Below are positions 7,172-17,223 of a stretch of 31,656 nt of DNA, piece by piece. The DNA lies in NCBI GenBank assembly GCA_902362965.1, contig CABIYQ010000019.1, forward strand, positions 1 to 31,656. The letters are read 5' to 3'. Each line of letters starts with the position of its first letter. Positions within the stretch are counted from its first letter, which is position 1. The notes under the pieces were generated by a model. It worked only from the letters and a program-made list of their open reading frames with translations, was not told the DNA's origin and ran no database searches. A program made the translations under genes and the position numbers. This stretch comes from Oscillospiraceae bacterium (GTDB lineage: Bacteria; Bacillota; Clostridia; Oscillospirales; Ruminococcaceae).

Positions 7172-10100
7172 ATGGCAAATAGAATCAAAGGTATAACCGT
7201 TGAGATTGGCGGAGATACCACCAAATTACAAACAGCATTAAAAGGGGTCAACGGTCAGATTAAGAATACCAAGTCTGCATTAAAGGACGTGGAGAAATTA
7301 CTGAAACTCGACCCTACCAATACAAATCTGCTTGCACAGAAACAGAAACTTCTTACTCAGGCAATTGGTGAAACAAAAGAAAAACTTGCTACCTTGAAGA
7401 CGGCAGCAGAACAGGCAAACGAACAGTTACAGAAGGGTGAAATTACTCAGTCACAGTATGATGCACTTCAAAGAGAGATTGCAGAAACTGAGGCAGAGTT
7501 AAAGAAACTTGAATCACAGGCATCAAAGACAAATCAGACACTTGATAAGATTGGTGAAGTCGGTGGAAAGCTTGAGGCTGTTGGTGGCAAGATTACTGAT
7601 GTTGGGAAGAAGGTAACGGTTGTTTCTACTGCAGTGACCGCCATGGGTGGAGCAGCAGTAAAGACAGCAGCAGATTTTGAAAGTTCCATGAGTCAGGTTC
7701 AGGCAACCATGGGTATCACAAAAGACTCGATGTCCGAGGTTGATGGTCAGTCCGTTAATACGATGGATACACTTTCTGACCTTGCAAAGAAGATGGGATC
7801 TGAAACGGCCTTCTCTGCCAGCGAGTGTGCCGAGGCATTAAATTACCTTGCACTTGCAGGTTACGATACACAGGAAATGTGCGATACACTTCCTACAGTT
7901 CTTAACCTGGCAGCCGCCGGAAATATCGACCTTGCATCTGCATCTGATATGGTTACAGACGCTATGTCAGCACTTGGAATGGAAACTTCTGATGCAGACA
8001 AGATGGTTGACCAGATGGCCAAGACTGCATCTTCCACAAACACATCTGTTGGTCAGCTTGGTGAAGGAATTCTTACGATTGGTGCAACAGCCAAATCCAT
8101 CAAAGGTGGAACAGCTGAACTTAATACGGCTCTTGGTATCCTTGCCAATAATGGTATCAAGGGGGCAGAAGGTGGTACGCATCTTCGAAATGTCATTCTT
8201 TCGTTACAGAATCCTACGGATAAAGCTACAGCTCAGATGGATGCACTTGGTGTATCTGTGTTCGATTCTGAAGGTAATATGAGAAGTCTTAACGATATTC
8301 TTGGTGACCTGAATATTAGTATGGATGGAATGACATCCGAAGAAAAAGCCAATATAATCAGTAAGATTTTCAACAAAACCGACTTGTCTTCTGTAAATGC
8401 TTTGTTAGCAAATACGGGAGATACCTGGGATGAGTTGCAGACTTCCATTGAAAACAGTGGTGGTGCAGCACAGCAGATGGCAGACACTCAGCTTGATAAC
8501 CTTTCAGGACAGCTTACGATTTTGAAATCAGCTGTTGAGGGTTTTGCGATTTCCATTGGTGAAACATTGATGCCGATGTAAAGAACATCGTTGCAAAGAT
8601 ACAGTCTTTTGTTGACTGGCTTAATAACCTGGACGAAGGTACAAGGCAGGTCATTGTAAAGATTGGATTATTCGTTGCAGCACTTGGCCCCGTGCTAGTC
8701 ATTTTAGGAACGGTCATATCGAAGGTCGGAGTCACCATGCAGGCTTTCAGTAAACTTGGACTCAAGATTTCTGGAGCAGTTGCAAATGCTGGTGGCTTGT
8801 CTGGTGTGATGGGGAAATTAGGTACGGCTATTATGGGTGTTAATCCGGTGGTTCTTGCCGTTGTGGCTGCAATAGCACTTCTGGTAGGTGCGTTTGTACA
8901 TCTTTGGAGAACCAACGAAGATTTCAGAAATAACATCATTGCTATTTGGAATAGAATCAAGGCTGTATTTGAGAACTTCGCAAAGGGTATTACTGATCGA
9001 TTAAATGCACTAGGCTTTAACTTCGAGAATTTCGGAGAAGTGGTAAAGGCTGTATGGAATGCTTTCTGCAGTGTACTTGCTCCGGTATTTGAAGGCGTGT
9101 TCACGCAGATAGCAAATATCCTTGAAGGTGTGCTTGGTGTTATCTTGGGAATTGTTGATGTATTTATCGGCATCTTTACAGGAAACTGGTCACAGGTATG
9201 GGAAGGTGTCAAAGGCATCTTCGGTTCAGTTTGGGACTTTATCAAGAATACATTTACAAACTACATGAATGTTATTCAGAACGTTGCAAATGTGGTGCTT
9301 GGATGGTTCGGTACGAGCTGGAATGAAGTGTGGACAGGCATCCGAGATTTCTTTGTAAATCTATGGACGGGAATTGTTACTTTCTTTACGAACTTGTGGG
9401 AAACCATCAAGAATATCGTACAGACAGCAATTATGTTCATTTCATCAATATTCCAGGCAGCATTTGAAATCATCACATTGCCGTTCAGGTTTATATGGGA
9501 GAACTGTAAGGAAATCATTATTACAGTTTTCAATGCGATAAAAGAAAAGATAACTACTGTTATTAACGCCGTGGCTACAGTATTAAATACAGTACTTACA
9601 GCTATCAAGACGGTGTTTTCAACAGTGTGGAACGCAATAAAGACTGTTGTTACAACTGTTATCAATGCAATTAAAACTACTGTTACAACTGTGTTTAATG
9701 CGATTTATTCAACAGCAACAACAGTATGGAATGCAATCAAGACTGCTGTGACAACTCCGATAAATGCTATCCAAAATACAGTTACAACTGTGTTCAATGC
9801 TGTGAAGAGTACGATTAGTTCCGTATTCAATAGTATAAAAAGTACGGCTACATCAGTATGGAATGGTATCAAGTCGGCAATCACTACACCGATTGAGGCA
9901 GCAAAGAATAAAGTGAAATCTGTGGTTGATGCAATAAAGGGATTCTTCTCCGGTATGAAGATATCTCTGCCCCACATCAAACTTCCACACTTTAAGGTTT
10001 CTGGTTCACTTTCCATTGCTCCACCATCTGTTCCTAAGCTTTCTATCGACTGGTATAAGAATGGTGGTATTATGACCAAACCGACTGCATTTGGTATGAA

Positions 10101-10356
10101 TGGCAGTTCATTGATGGCTGGTGGTGAGGCAGGAGCAGAGGCTATCCTTCCTCTTTCTGCTTTCTATAAACAGCTTGAGGCAATGCTTGACAGCAGACTT
10201 AATATGTCGAGCATGGAAAAATACCTTGCAGTCATAGCAGACAACAGCAGCAAGGGTATCTATCTTGAAGATGGAACACTTGTGGGACATTTACTTCCTG
10301 CTATTGATGATGGTCTTGGTAAACAGCAGAAATTAACAAGGAGGCTTGCACTATGA
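7172..10356 (+). pseudogene. Tail tape measure protein, split by a frameshift
   Basis: The tape measure fixes tail length and helps DNA pass the membrane. The first part (7172-8581) has an N-terminal coiled coil (to about residue 135), then the TP901-type core with GSETAFSASECAEALNYLALAGYD. It stops at TAA 8579-8581. The frame one base back continues at once with DVKNIVAKIQSFVDWLNN, typical tape-measure sequence, and runs to 10356. That second part holds hydrophobic membrane-like segments (near VVLAVVAAIALLVGAF and following), thirteen 11-residue repeats, and a C-terminal globular tail with GGIMTKPTAFG and GGEAGAEAILPLS. Restoring one base (e.g. CCGGAT for CCGAT near 8573) gives about 1,060 continuous residues. 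No slippery heptamer is present, so a mutation or sequencing error is likelier than programmed shifting. The second half has no ribosome site of its own. Confidence 0.88.
9532..9960 (+). repeat. Thirteen tandem 33-bp (11-residue) repeats in the tape measure
   Basis: Exactly 429 bases encode 13 consecutive hendecads with consensus N-A-I-K-x-x-V-T-T-V-[F/W/I]. Units 3, 6 and 10 end in W and units 7 and 11 end in TTPI, so units 6-9 and 10-13 look like copies of a four-unit (44-residue) block. Hendecad repeats build long amphipathic helices. In tape measures their number relates to tail length. The DNA copies are diverged, so the expansion is old. Confidence 0.85.
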
Positions 10357-11003
10357 TAAAGGATATTAAAATCAATAATATTTCGTTATCCGGTATGGGA
10401 TGGATTAGAGAAAACATTGATTTTCCTACTCCGCAGTCTCAGTCAGAAACAGTGGTAGTTCCCGGACGCAATTCTCCAATAAGATTTACAGAGGCTCTTG
10501 GCTCGGTTTCATTCCAGCCCAGAGCCTTTACTATTTCTTTGTCTATGCTTGGTACAAGAGAAAGATTCAATGAACTTGTAAGGGAAACAAGTAATCAGTT
10601 TGCAGGCAGACTTGCAAAGGTTATTACAAGTGAAGAACCGGATTTATACTGTATCGGAACATTGGAAATTGAAACATCCTATGATCCTCTTGAAGGAAAG
10701 GGCGAACTTGTAATCAGCTGTTCCGATGCCGATTCCTACAGATATCATGTTGATGAAACAAACCTTGTTGTTTCAGGTAATAAAATAGTTATTCTCGCAA
10801 ATGATTATATGCCTGTAGTTCCGGTAGTAGTAACGACCGCCGATACGACCTTAAGCTGGAAGATTGGCACGGATTCATTCCATAAGACTGTCAGTGCAGG
10901 TACTTGGGAGTTCCCTGAAATGGAACTTGCACACGGTAATAACTCCATCACAGTCAAGACAACAGGAACGGTTACCTTCCGATACAGGGAGGGTTGCCTA
11001 TGA
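10353..11003 (+). CDS. Distal tail protein (Dit)
   Basis: The 216-residue product is the baseplate hub protein that caps the tail tube and anchors receptor-binding proteins. Family features: the N-terminal belt segment around GMGWIRENIDFPTPQSQSE followed by VVPGRNSPIRFTEALG, then the ISLSMLG strand and the FAGRLAKVI segment. The C-terminal half (from about residue 130) is a beta-sandwich galectin-like domain. The ATG overlaps the tape measure TGA (ATGA), so the two are coupled; AGGAGG lies upstream. Order tape measure, Dit, Tal is canonical. Confidence 0.87.
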   Translation: MIKDIKINNISLSGMGWIRENIDFPTPQSQSETVVVPGRNSPIRFTEALGSVSFQPRAFTISLSMLGTRERFNELVRETSNQFAGRLAKVITSEEPDLYCIGTLEIETSYDPLEGKGELVISCSDADSYRYHVDETNLVVSGNKIVILANDYMPVVPVVVTTADTTLSWKIGTDSFHKTVSAGTWEFPEMELAHGNNSITVKTTGTVTFRYREGCL

Positions 11004-12457
11004 GTCTTTTTAGAATATTTATTGATGGGAATGTGTTTTATCATCCGAATCTTTCAAAGCTTGCTATTACAACAGCACAGATAAAAGAAGAGGCAGAAAA
11101 CATAGACAGCCTTAAACTGTCTGCCCCATACAATCATCCGTATCTTGAAACAATCAAACCTATGGCATCAGTCATCATCTGCAAGAAAGGTGATGAAACT
11201 GTATTTGAAGGCAGAGCATTGGATAATGGCAGTGATTTCTACAACACACATACCTGGACTTGTGAGTCCTGTCTTGCTTATCTGAAAGACACCTTACAGC
11301 CACCATTTGAATATAAGGGGCCGTTACGAGGACTTTTGGAGCAGTTCATTTCGGTGCATAACAGTTCGGTTGAAGAGCAGAAGAAGTTTACTGTTGGCAA
11401 TGTAACAGTAGTAGATGGAAATGATTATATTTCATATTCCAGCTCTGATTACTCCACTACACTTGATGCTATCAAGAACAAGCTGATTAATACGCACGGA
11501 GGATATCTGCAGGTCAGATACACCGATAGCGGTAAGTACCTGGATTATCTTTCGGACTTCAAAAGCAAATCCACACAGAGAGTCGAGTTGGGAAAGAACC
11601 TGACTGACGTGAAGATTACAAGAGATCATACGGAACGAGTTACTGTGTTAGTTCCTCTTGGTGCAAGAAAGACCGAAAAGGACGAGAACGGTAATGACAA
11701 GCAGACAAATGAACGAGTGGATATCACATCGGTTAATGGTGGAAAGAATTATATCTTTGACCAGAGTGCTGTGGATGAAATCGGCTGGATTTGGACTTCG
11801 GAAGTCTGGGACGATGTGACTGTTCCGGGTAATCTTCTTAAGAAGGCAAAGACAAGACTTGCTGATCTTGTAAAGGGTGTTACAAGCATACAACTGACGA
11901 TTGTTGATGAATCTGATACGGGAGCAGATATCGGAGATATTCATGCAAGGATGTATGTCGAGTGCATCTCGAAACCTCATGGTATCAATGGAACTTATCT
12001 GTGTATGAGCAGGACAAGAGATTATCTCAATCCTTCCGGGAACACCATCACAATTGGTGCAAGTGGTATCAGTCTTTCTGCTGCCACAGTCAAGCAGGAT
12101 AAGAACATTACAGCACTTGAAGATGATATTCTTGGGCAGACTTCAAAGATAGAAATTATATCCGGCAAGGTTGATGATATCAATTCGCAGAAAATGTATC
12201 GAACTGAACTTGTGGTTGATGGTGTCAGTATCTTCAAGGATAAAGGTCAGACAAGCACAATGCGATGCAGGGTGTTTTCCTGGGATAAGGAGATTACAGA
12301 TACACTTGATGCATCACAGTTCGTTTGGCACAGGAAATCTTCCAATGAGGAGATGGATAAGGAATGGGATAAAAACCATATCGGTAAAAAACAAATAACG
12401 ATTTCAACTGAGGATGTGAGTGATAACGCATCCTTTTATTGTGAAGTCATTTTATAG
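11000..12457 (+). CDS. Tail-associated protein (Tal, prophage endopeptidase-tail family)
   Basis: The 485-residue protein belongs by pattern to the gp27-like hub / prophage endopeptidase-tail group, forming the tip below Dit and often carrying lytic or receptor functions downstream. Visible parts are an N-terminal hub domain (SLFRIFIDGNVFYHPNLSKL), a central region with LKDTLQPPFEYKGPLRGLLE and a domain ending CMSRTRDYLNPSGNTITIG. A C-terminal immunoglobulin-like extension (from about residue 400, DGVSIFKDKGQTSTMRCRVF) is separated by a short helix. No catalytic peptidase motif was recognised. Start 11000 is chosen over a TTG at 10994 because GGAGGG lies at the right distance; it overlaps the Dit stop. 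Confidence 0.82.
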   Translation: MSLFRIFIDGNVFYHPNLSKLAITTAQIKEEAENIDSLKLSAPYNHPYLETIKPMASVIICKKGDETVFEGRALDNGSDFYNTHTWTCESCLAYLKDTLQPPFEYKGPLRGLLEQFISVHNSSVEEQKKFTVGNVTVVDGNDYISYSSSDYSTTLDAIKNKLINTHGGYLQVRYTDSGKYLDYLSDFKSKSTQRVELGKNLTDVKITRDHTERVTVLVPLGARKTEKDENGNDKQTNERVDITSVNGGKNYIFDQSAVDEIGWIWTSEVWDDVTVPGNLLKKAKTRLADLVKGVTSIQLTIVDESDTGADIGDIHARMYVECISKPHGINGTYLCMSRTRDYLNPSGNTITIGASGISLSAATVKQDKNITALEDDILGQTSKIEIISGKVDDINSQKMYRTELVVDGVSIFKDKGQTSTMRCRVFSWDKEITDTLDASQFVWHRKSSNEEMDKEWDKNHIGKKQITISTEDVSDNASFYCEVIL

Positions 12458-12468
12458 GAGGAGATTAC

Positions 12469-14283
12469 ATGGCTACGATTTTAACTTCAAGTCAGCAGAC
12501 ATTCGTTGATATTACTGATCAGCGAAAACTGTCTGCATATATCACATCGAATCTTCCAAAGACGCAGAGTGAAAACCCTAATACACTCCCACACGAATAT
12601 GCACCAAGCTGGGCAAGTACAAATCTTGTGCTAACTCCTGTTATCTTTCTTGACCAGACAAGCATTTCGCTTTCTGCGACTGGAGTAACAATTTCATGGA
12701 AAAGAAAAGATGGCGTTTCTGCAGAAACAAGTCTTGTGAGTGGTGAAAGTGTCAATAAGGGTGTTCTTACAGTCAATGCTAATAAGCTTGCAGACTCTGA
12801 CTCAGGAATGATTACCTATATCTGCTATATCAGTTATTACGATTTTGAAACAAAGAATACGGTTAATATTTCAGCGGATATAACCTACACACTTGTAAAG
12901 GATGCTACCAATGCCAAGCTTTGCTATGTGACATCGGATTCATATGTATTTAAGTATGATACGACTTCTACATTGGTGGGGCCAAGCCAGGCAACCCTTA
13001 CTGCACAGGTTCAGGGTGTTACAATCAGCAAATGGCAGTACAAGAACAGTTCTGGTGCTTGGACTGATTATCCAACCACATCAGATAATGCAAACATTGC
13101 AGGTGGTACTTTGGTTGTAAAGCCAACCCACTCTGTATTTAACAACAATGTGGCACAGATCAGAGTTACAACTTCGGACACAGATGTCTTTGATACGATT
13201 TCGATTTCAAAAATCTATGATGGTGCAAAGGGAGATAAAGGGTCAACGGGTTCAACTGGAAGTGGTGGACTTTCGGTCATTCTTGGAAATGAAACACAGA
13301 CAATTGCCTGTACATCTGCCGGAAAGACATCGGCAGCATCAACTATTACAATTCCATTTGTCGGCTATGTTGGTATTACGCAGACGGCCTGTACCTGTGC
13401 TGTAGGAACTTTACCTACAGGAATTACCCTTAAATCAAATACAGCTGCAACGGCTACTGCAGGAGGCTCGGTTGTGTTATCAGTGGCAGCATCTTCTGAC
13501 CTTGGAAATGCAACAACACTTACGGGAGATATCACACTTACATTTACGATTTCAGGCAAGACCGTTACAAAGGTTTTTACCTGGACAAAATCAAAGGCAG
13601 GAAGTAACGGCTCATCTGCTGTTGTCTTTTCTGTTTATGCACCTAATGGAACAATCGTGATGAATCAGTCCGGCAAGCTTACACTTGCTACATCTGCATT
13701 TGTAGGTGCAACAGCTATTACAAGCGCAACCTATCAGTGGGCAAAATATGTAAGTGGTACATGGACAAATATCAGTGGTGCAACAGCAGCAACACTTGAG
13801 GTATCAGGTTCTGATATCGTGAATATCCAGTCTTACAGATGTACGATGACTTATGCAAGCAAGAATTATGTTGATGTCATTACGGTCGAAGATAAATCAG
13901 ATCCGTATGTTTCGGAGATGCTTTCCATCGGTGGATTTACAGTCAAGAACAATCTTGGTGGTCTTGTTCCCTACATCATTGTAAGAACAAATCAGCAGGA
14001 AGTTGATTCTCTTTTAGGCAATATCAGTGAAACAGCACCATCGAGTCCTAAGAGTGGTGACTTCTGGTATAAGGTAGACCATTCTGCCAAGACAGTGACT
14101 TTGATGAAATATAACGGAACAGCATGGGCAAATGCAACTGAAAAGCAGAGCCTTACCTATACCTGGTATGCACAGGACAAGGATGGCAAGGAAGTTACAT
14201 TTTCAAAGACAGGAAAGGTTATCTATCTCTCGGCAGCAGATATTGATAGTTTGCTTACTTTACAGTGCGATGTTTCTAACTGA
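12469..14283 (+). CDS. Baseplate/tail protein with Ig-like domains and a short collagen-like run
   Basis: A 604-residue threonine/serine-rich beta protein. It opens with MATILTSSQQTFVDITDQRK, a segment similar to the start of the next gene. Several Ig-like modules follow, separated near residue 250 by a brief Gly-X-Y run (GAKGDKGSTGSTG) and near residue 380 by a second glycine-rich linker. The last part has a small FWYKVD/YNGTAW motif typical of phage host-interaction domains and another Ig-like module. It is likely an exposed tail or baseplate appendage that binds carbohydrate, but no specific family is certain. Strong site AGGAGGAG precedes the ATG. Confidence 0.72.
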   Translation: MATILTSSQQTFVDITDQRKLSAYITSNLPKTQSENPNTLPHEYAPSWASTNLVLTPVIFLDQTSISLSATGVTISWKRKDGVSAETSLVSGESVNKGVLTVNANKLADSDSGMITYICYISYYDFETKNTVNISADITYTLVKDATNAKLCYVTSDSYVFKYDTTSTLVGPSQATLTAQVQGVTISKWQYKNSSGAWTDYPTTSDNANIAGGTLVVKPTHSVFNNNVAQIRVTTSDTDVFDTISISKIYDGAKGDKGSTGSTGSGGLSVILGNETQTIACTSAGKTSAASTITIPFVGYVGITQTACTCAVGTLPTGITLKSNTAATATAGGSVVLSVAASSDLGNATTLTGDITLTFTISGKTVTKVFTWTKSKAGSNGSSAVVFSVYAPNGTIVMNQSGKLTLATSAFVGATAITSATYQWAKYVSGTWTNISGATAATLEVSGSDIVNIQSYRCTMTYASKNYVDVITVEDKSDPYVSEMLSIGGFTVKNNLGGLVPYIIVRTNQQEVDSLLGNISETAPSSPKSGDFWYKVDHSAKTVTLMKYNGTAWANATEKQSLTYTWYAQDKDGKEVTFSKTGKVIYLSAADIDSLLTLQCDVSN

Positions 14284-14298
14284 TGGGAGGTGTTAATG

Positions 14299-14853
14299 AT
14301 GGCACTTTTAACTTCGTGTCAGAATACGTTTCAGAGTGTTGTGGCTTATGAAGATGCTTTAGATGATATCTCAACTCTTAAGGTGCAGGTTCATGAATGC
14401 TATTCAGAAATCACAAAGACATCAAGCGAGATTTTAAGTACCGTTCACGATACCTACATTGAGAAATCAGAATTGGAATCCATACAGAAGGACTTTCAGT
14501 CAAGCATCACGCAGAATAGTAGTGAAATACGAATGGACTTCACTGCCGTGACGGATGAAATAAAAAATAACGTGGCAACCAATCAGGAACTGCTTGAAGA
14601 GTATATACGATTCAAGGGAGCCCTTATTGAACTTGGAAGGGTTGGTAATGCTTTTACTGCAGAACTATCCAATGAAGAACTTGCTTTCAAGGAAAACGGA
14701 CAGAAGATTGCATATATTTCAAACAACAGTCTGGTTATCACAAATGCAGAAATAAGAAACAAGCTGTCCCTTGGAAATGCATCCAGGGGATGGTTTGATT
14801 TTATACCAAGATCATCAGGTAACCTTTCTATCGTATGGAGAGGTACAAGTTAA
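14299..14853 (+). CDS. Small tail/baseplate protein with coiled-coil
   Basis: A 184-residue protein in the same operon. It begins MALLTSCQNTFQSVVAYED, similar to the N-terminus of the preceding gene. A long helical or coiled-coil part (residues about 20-110, with repeated SEI segments) is followed by a C-terminal beta part ending GWFDFIPRSSGNLSIVWRG. The domain order suggests an anchor, stalk and tip structure. GGGAGG at 14285-14290 fits starts at 14296 or 14299; 14299 is chosen because the shared motif begins MA. It could be the detached C-terminal stalk of a larger side-tail fibre. No enzymatic motif is visible. Confidence 0.7.
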   Translation: MALLTSCQNTFQSVVAYEDALDDISTLKVQVHECYSEITKTSSEILSTVHDTYIEKSELESIQKDFQSSITQNSSEIRMDFTAVTDEIKNNVATNQELLEEYIRFKGALIELGRVGNAFTAELSNEELAFKENGQKIAYISNNSLVITNAEIRNKLSLGNASRGWFDFIPRSSGNLSIVWRGTS

Positions 14854-14866
14854 GGAGGAATAGCCT

Positions 14867-16732
14867 ATGGCATCAAGCGGAAGTATTACCACAAATGAAA
14901 ATCAAGGCCGTTCGGTTACTCTATCGTGGTCGATTTCAAGCCAAAGTATTGCTGATAATACGTCAACGTTATCATGGACACTAAAAGGTTCAGGCTCTGC
15001 ATCAGGATGGGTAAAGGCCGGAGGATTTAAGGCGGTTATAAATGGTACAACAGTTTATTCCACCTCAACAGATTCTCGTATCTCTCTATATAACGGTACG
15101 GTAGTTGCATCAGGGACGATAAAGATTACGCATAATGCAGATGGTACTAAATCATTTGGTCTAAGCTGTGAGGCAGGTGTTTATACTTATGCTGTCAGCG
15201 TAACAGCTAGTGGAACGCATACACTTACAACAATTCCAAGAGCATCATCAATCAGTATGAGCACAGGCACTATGGGAAGTGCGTCAACTATTACTATTTC
15301 AAGGGCATCCAGTTCTTTTACTCATACACTTTCATATGCCTTTGGTTCTGCTACAGGAACGATTACAAGTAAGACTACATCTACATCTGTATCATGGACG
15401 CCTGCATTAATCCTTGCACAGCAGATACCGAGTTCGACTTCTGGTACAGTGACAATTACCTGTGATACCTATAACGGAAGTACGAAGATTGGCTCAAAGA
15501 GTATTACGGCTACTCTAAAAGTTCCTGATTCAGTCAAACCTACTTTAACGAGTGTTACAGCAACAAGAGTTGATGGTGATGTACCATCTGATTGGGGTAT
15601 TTATATTCAGGGAAAATCAAAGGCTACACTTAAGATAAATGGTGCAGCAGGAGCACAGGGTTCGACTATCAGTTCCTACAGTATTTCCGGTGGTGGTTTT
15701 TCATCTACGGCATCATCCTTTACAACGGGATTTTTAACTACTTCTGGAACGATTACTTTTACAGCAAAGGTTACTGATTCAAGAGGTCGAACATCAGATG
15801 AAAAGACAGTTTCTATTTCAGTTGTTGCTTACAGTTTGCCAGTAGTATCAAGTCACAGTTCGCAGAGATGCAACAGTTCTGGTACTGTTCAGGATGCAGG
15901 AACATATATTAAAGGTCTACTTTCGTTCAGCTATTCATCATGCAGTAGCAAGAATACAGTAACAACAGCAACCTACTACAAGAAATCGTCTGCAACATCC
16001 TGGACGAATGCAAGTAAGACATTTACTTCGGGTACGGCCTTTACTTTTGGTGGTTCAATATCTACAGAGTCATCGTATGATATTAAATATACAATCACCG
16101 ATGCTTTTGCAACGATTACAGTATTAGACACTGTGTCTACAGCATCAGTTCTTATGGACTTTAAAGCTGGTGGAAAAGGTATTGCCATTGGAAAGGTTTC
16201 TGAATATGACAATACTTTGGAATTATCAGATAAGTGGGATTTGAAGGTTTACGGAAAGCTACTAAAGGCTTATGTGGTTGATAGTATTTATCCTGTCGGA
16301 AGTATTTATATGAGTGTTAATTCTACTAGTCCGGCTACTTTATTTGGTGGCACATGGACACAGTTAAAGGATAGATTCCTTTTAGGTGCAGGAACTACTT
16401 ACTCAAACGGTGCAACAGGAGGAGCTGCGACACATAAATTGACTGTAGCGGAGATGCCGAGCCATGCTCACGATACACCGTTTTTTAATAACATGACAAA
16501 TAACGGTGAAATGAAAAGTGACTTTATTGGTGTATTTGGAAAAGGTATGACTGCGAGTGCAGCTATCAAAGAGATGGGTGCATCATCTACTATGGAAATG
16601 TGGTGGATTAATCAGACGAATACCGCTGAAGGAAATGAATGGAGTTATCTTACTTCATCAAAAGGTGGAAATACGGCTCATAACAATATGCCACCTTATT
16701 TAGTTGTTTATATGTGGAAACGAACAGCATAG
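14867..16732 (+). CDS. Receptor-binding tail fibre (DUF859-like with tail-collar C-terminus)
   Basis: A 621-residue, Ser/Thr-rich beta protein. The N-terminal part (MASSGSITTNENQGRSVTL, then lectin-like sheets) and the central ITVLDTVSTASVLMDFKAGGKGIAIG segment resemble siphovirus DUF859 structural proteins. The C-terminal 150 residues start YPVGSIYMSVNSTSPATLFGG and include GGAATHKLTVAEMPSHAHD and NNMPPYLVVYMWKR. That is the tail-collar/gp10-type trimerising tip common on phage and tailocin fibres. As the last gene before lysis, it is the best candidate for host specificity. It is followed by a terminator. Confidence 0.82.
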   Translation: MASSGSITTNENQGRSVTLSWSISSQSIADNTSTLSWTLKGSGSASGWVKAGGFKAVINGTTVYSTSTDSRISLYNGTVVASGTIKITHNADGTKSFGLSCEAGVYTYAVSVTASGTHTLTTIPRASSISMSTGTMGSASTITISRASSSFTHTLSYAFGSATGTITSKTTSTSVSWTPALILAQQIPSSTSGTVTITCDTYNGSTKIGSKSITATLKVPDSVKPTLTSVTATRVDGDVPSDWGIYIQGKSKATLKINGAAGAQGSTISSYSISGGGFSSTASSFTTGFLTTSGTITFTAKVTDSRGRTSDEKTVSISVVAYSLPVVSSHSSQRCNSSGTVQDAGTYIKGLLSFSYSSCSSKNTVTTATYYKKSSATSWTNASKTFTSGTAFTFGGSISTESSYDIKYTITDAFATITVLDTVSTASVLMDFKAGGKGIAIGKVSEYDNTLELSDKWDLKVYGKLLKAYVVDSIYPVGSIYMSVNSTSPATLFGGTWTQLKDRFLLGAGTTYSNGATGGAATHKLTVAEMPSHAHDTPFFNNMTNNGEMKSDFIGVFGKGMTASAAIKEMGASSTMEMWWINQTNTAEGNEWSYLTSSKGGNTAHNNMPPYLVVYMWKRTA

Positions 16733-16743
16733 CTTTGTTATTC

Positions 16744-16770
16744 AGTATCTCGAAAGAGGTGCTTTTTTTT
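16744..16770 (+). terminator. Terminator between tail and lysis genes
   Basis: AGTATCTC (16744-16751) pairs with GAGGTGCT (16756-16763), allowing G·T pairs, across a GAAA tetraloop and is followed by an unbroken T run to 16770. It would partly separate holin/endolysin transcription from the structural operon. Confidence 0.8.
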
Positions 16771-16803
16771 ATACCAATTTATAAGGAAACGGAGGTTTTT
16801 AAC

Positions 16804-17220
16804 ATGAAGGAATTCTGGAACGGAATACAGTTTGTATTCACTATGATTGGTGGCTGGCTTGGATACTTCCTTGGTGGCTGTGATGGACTTCTTATCGCAT
16901 TGGTTCTCTTCGTAGTGATGGATTACATCACAGGAGTCATGTGTGCCATTGCAGATAAGACATTATCCAGCGAGGTTGGATTCAAAGGTATCTGCCGTAA
17001 GGTTTTGATTTTTATCCTTGTAGGCATAGGAAACATTCTGGATGTTCAGGTGATTGGTACGGGAAGTGTTCTTCGTACAGCGATCATCTTTTTTTATATC
17101 TCAAACGAAGGTGTATCCCTTCTTGAGAATGCAGGACATCTAGGATTGCCAATCCCGGCTAAATTAAAAATCGTATTACAACAGCTGCATGATCGTGCAG
17201 AAGATGATAAGGAGGAATAA
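16804..17220 (+). CDS. Holin (phage holin 4 / TcdE-like family)
   Basis: Holins make membrane lesions that let the endolysin reach the wall. The 138-residue product has about three hydrophobic segments (near residues 10-30, 35-57 and 70-100), the family motif VVMDYITGVMCAI, a polar loop LSSEVGFKGICRK, and a soluble charged tail from about residue 110. ATG 16804 follows CGGAGG; an in-frame opening further upstream overlaps the tail fibre and terminator and lacks a ribosome site. It is followed after three bases by the amidase, the usual lysis pair. Confidence 0.9.
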   Translation: MKEFWNGIQFVFTMIGGWLGYFLGGCDGLLIALVLFVVMDYITGVMCAIADKTLSSEVGFKGICRKVLIFILVGIGNILDVQVIGTGSVLRTAIIFFYISNEGVSLLENAGHLGLPIPAKLKIVLQQLHDRAEDDKEE

Positions 17221-17223
17221 TCT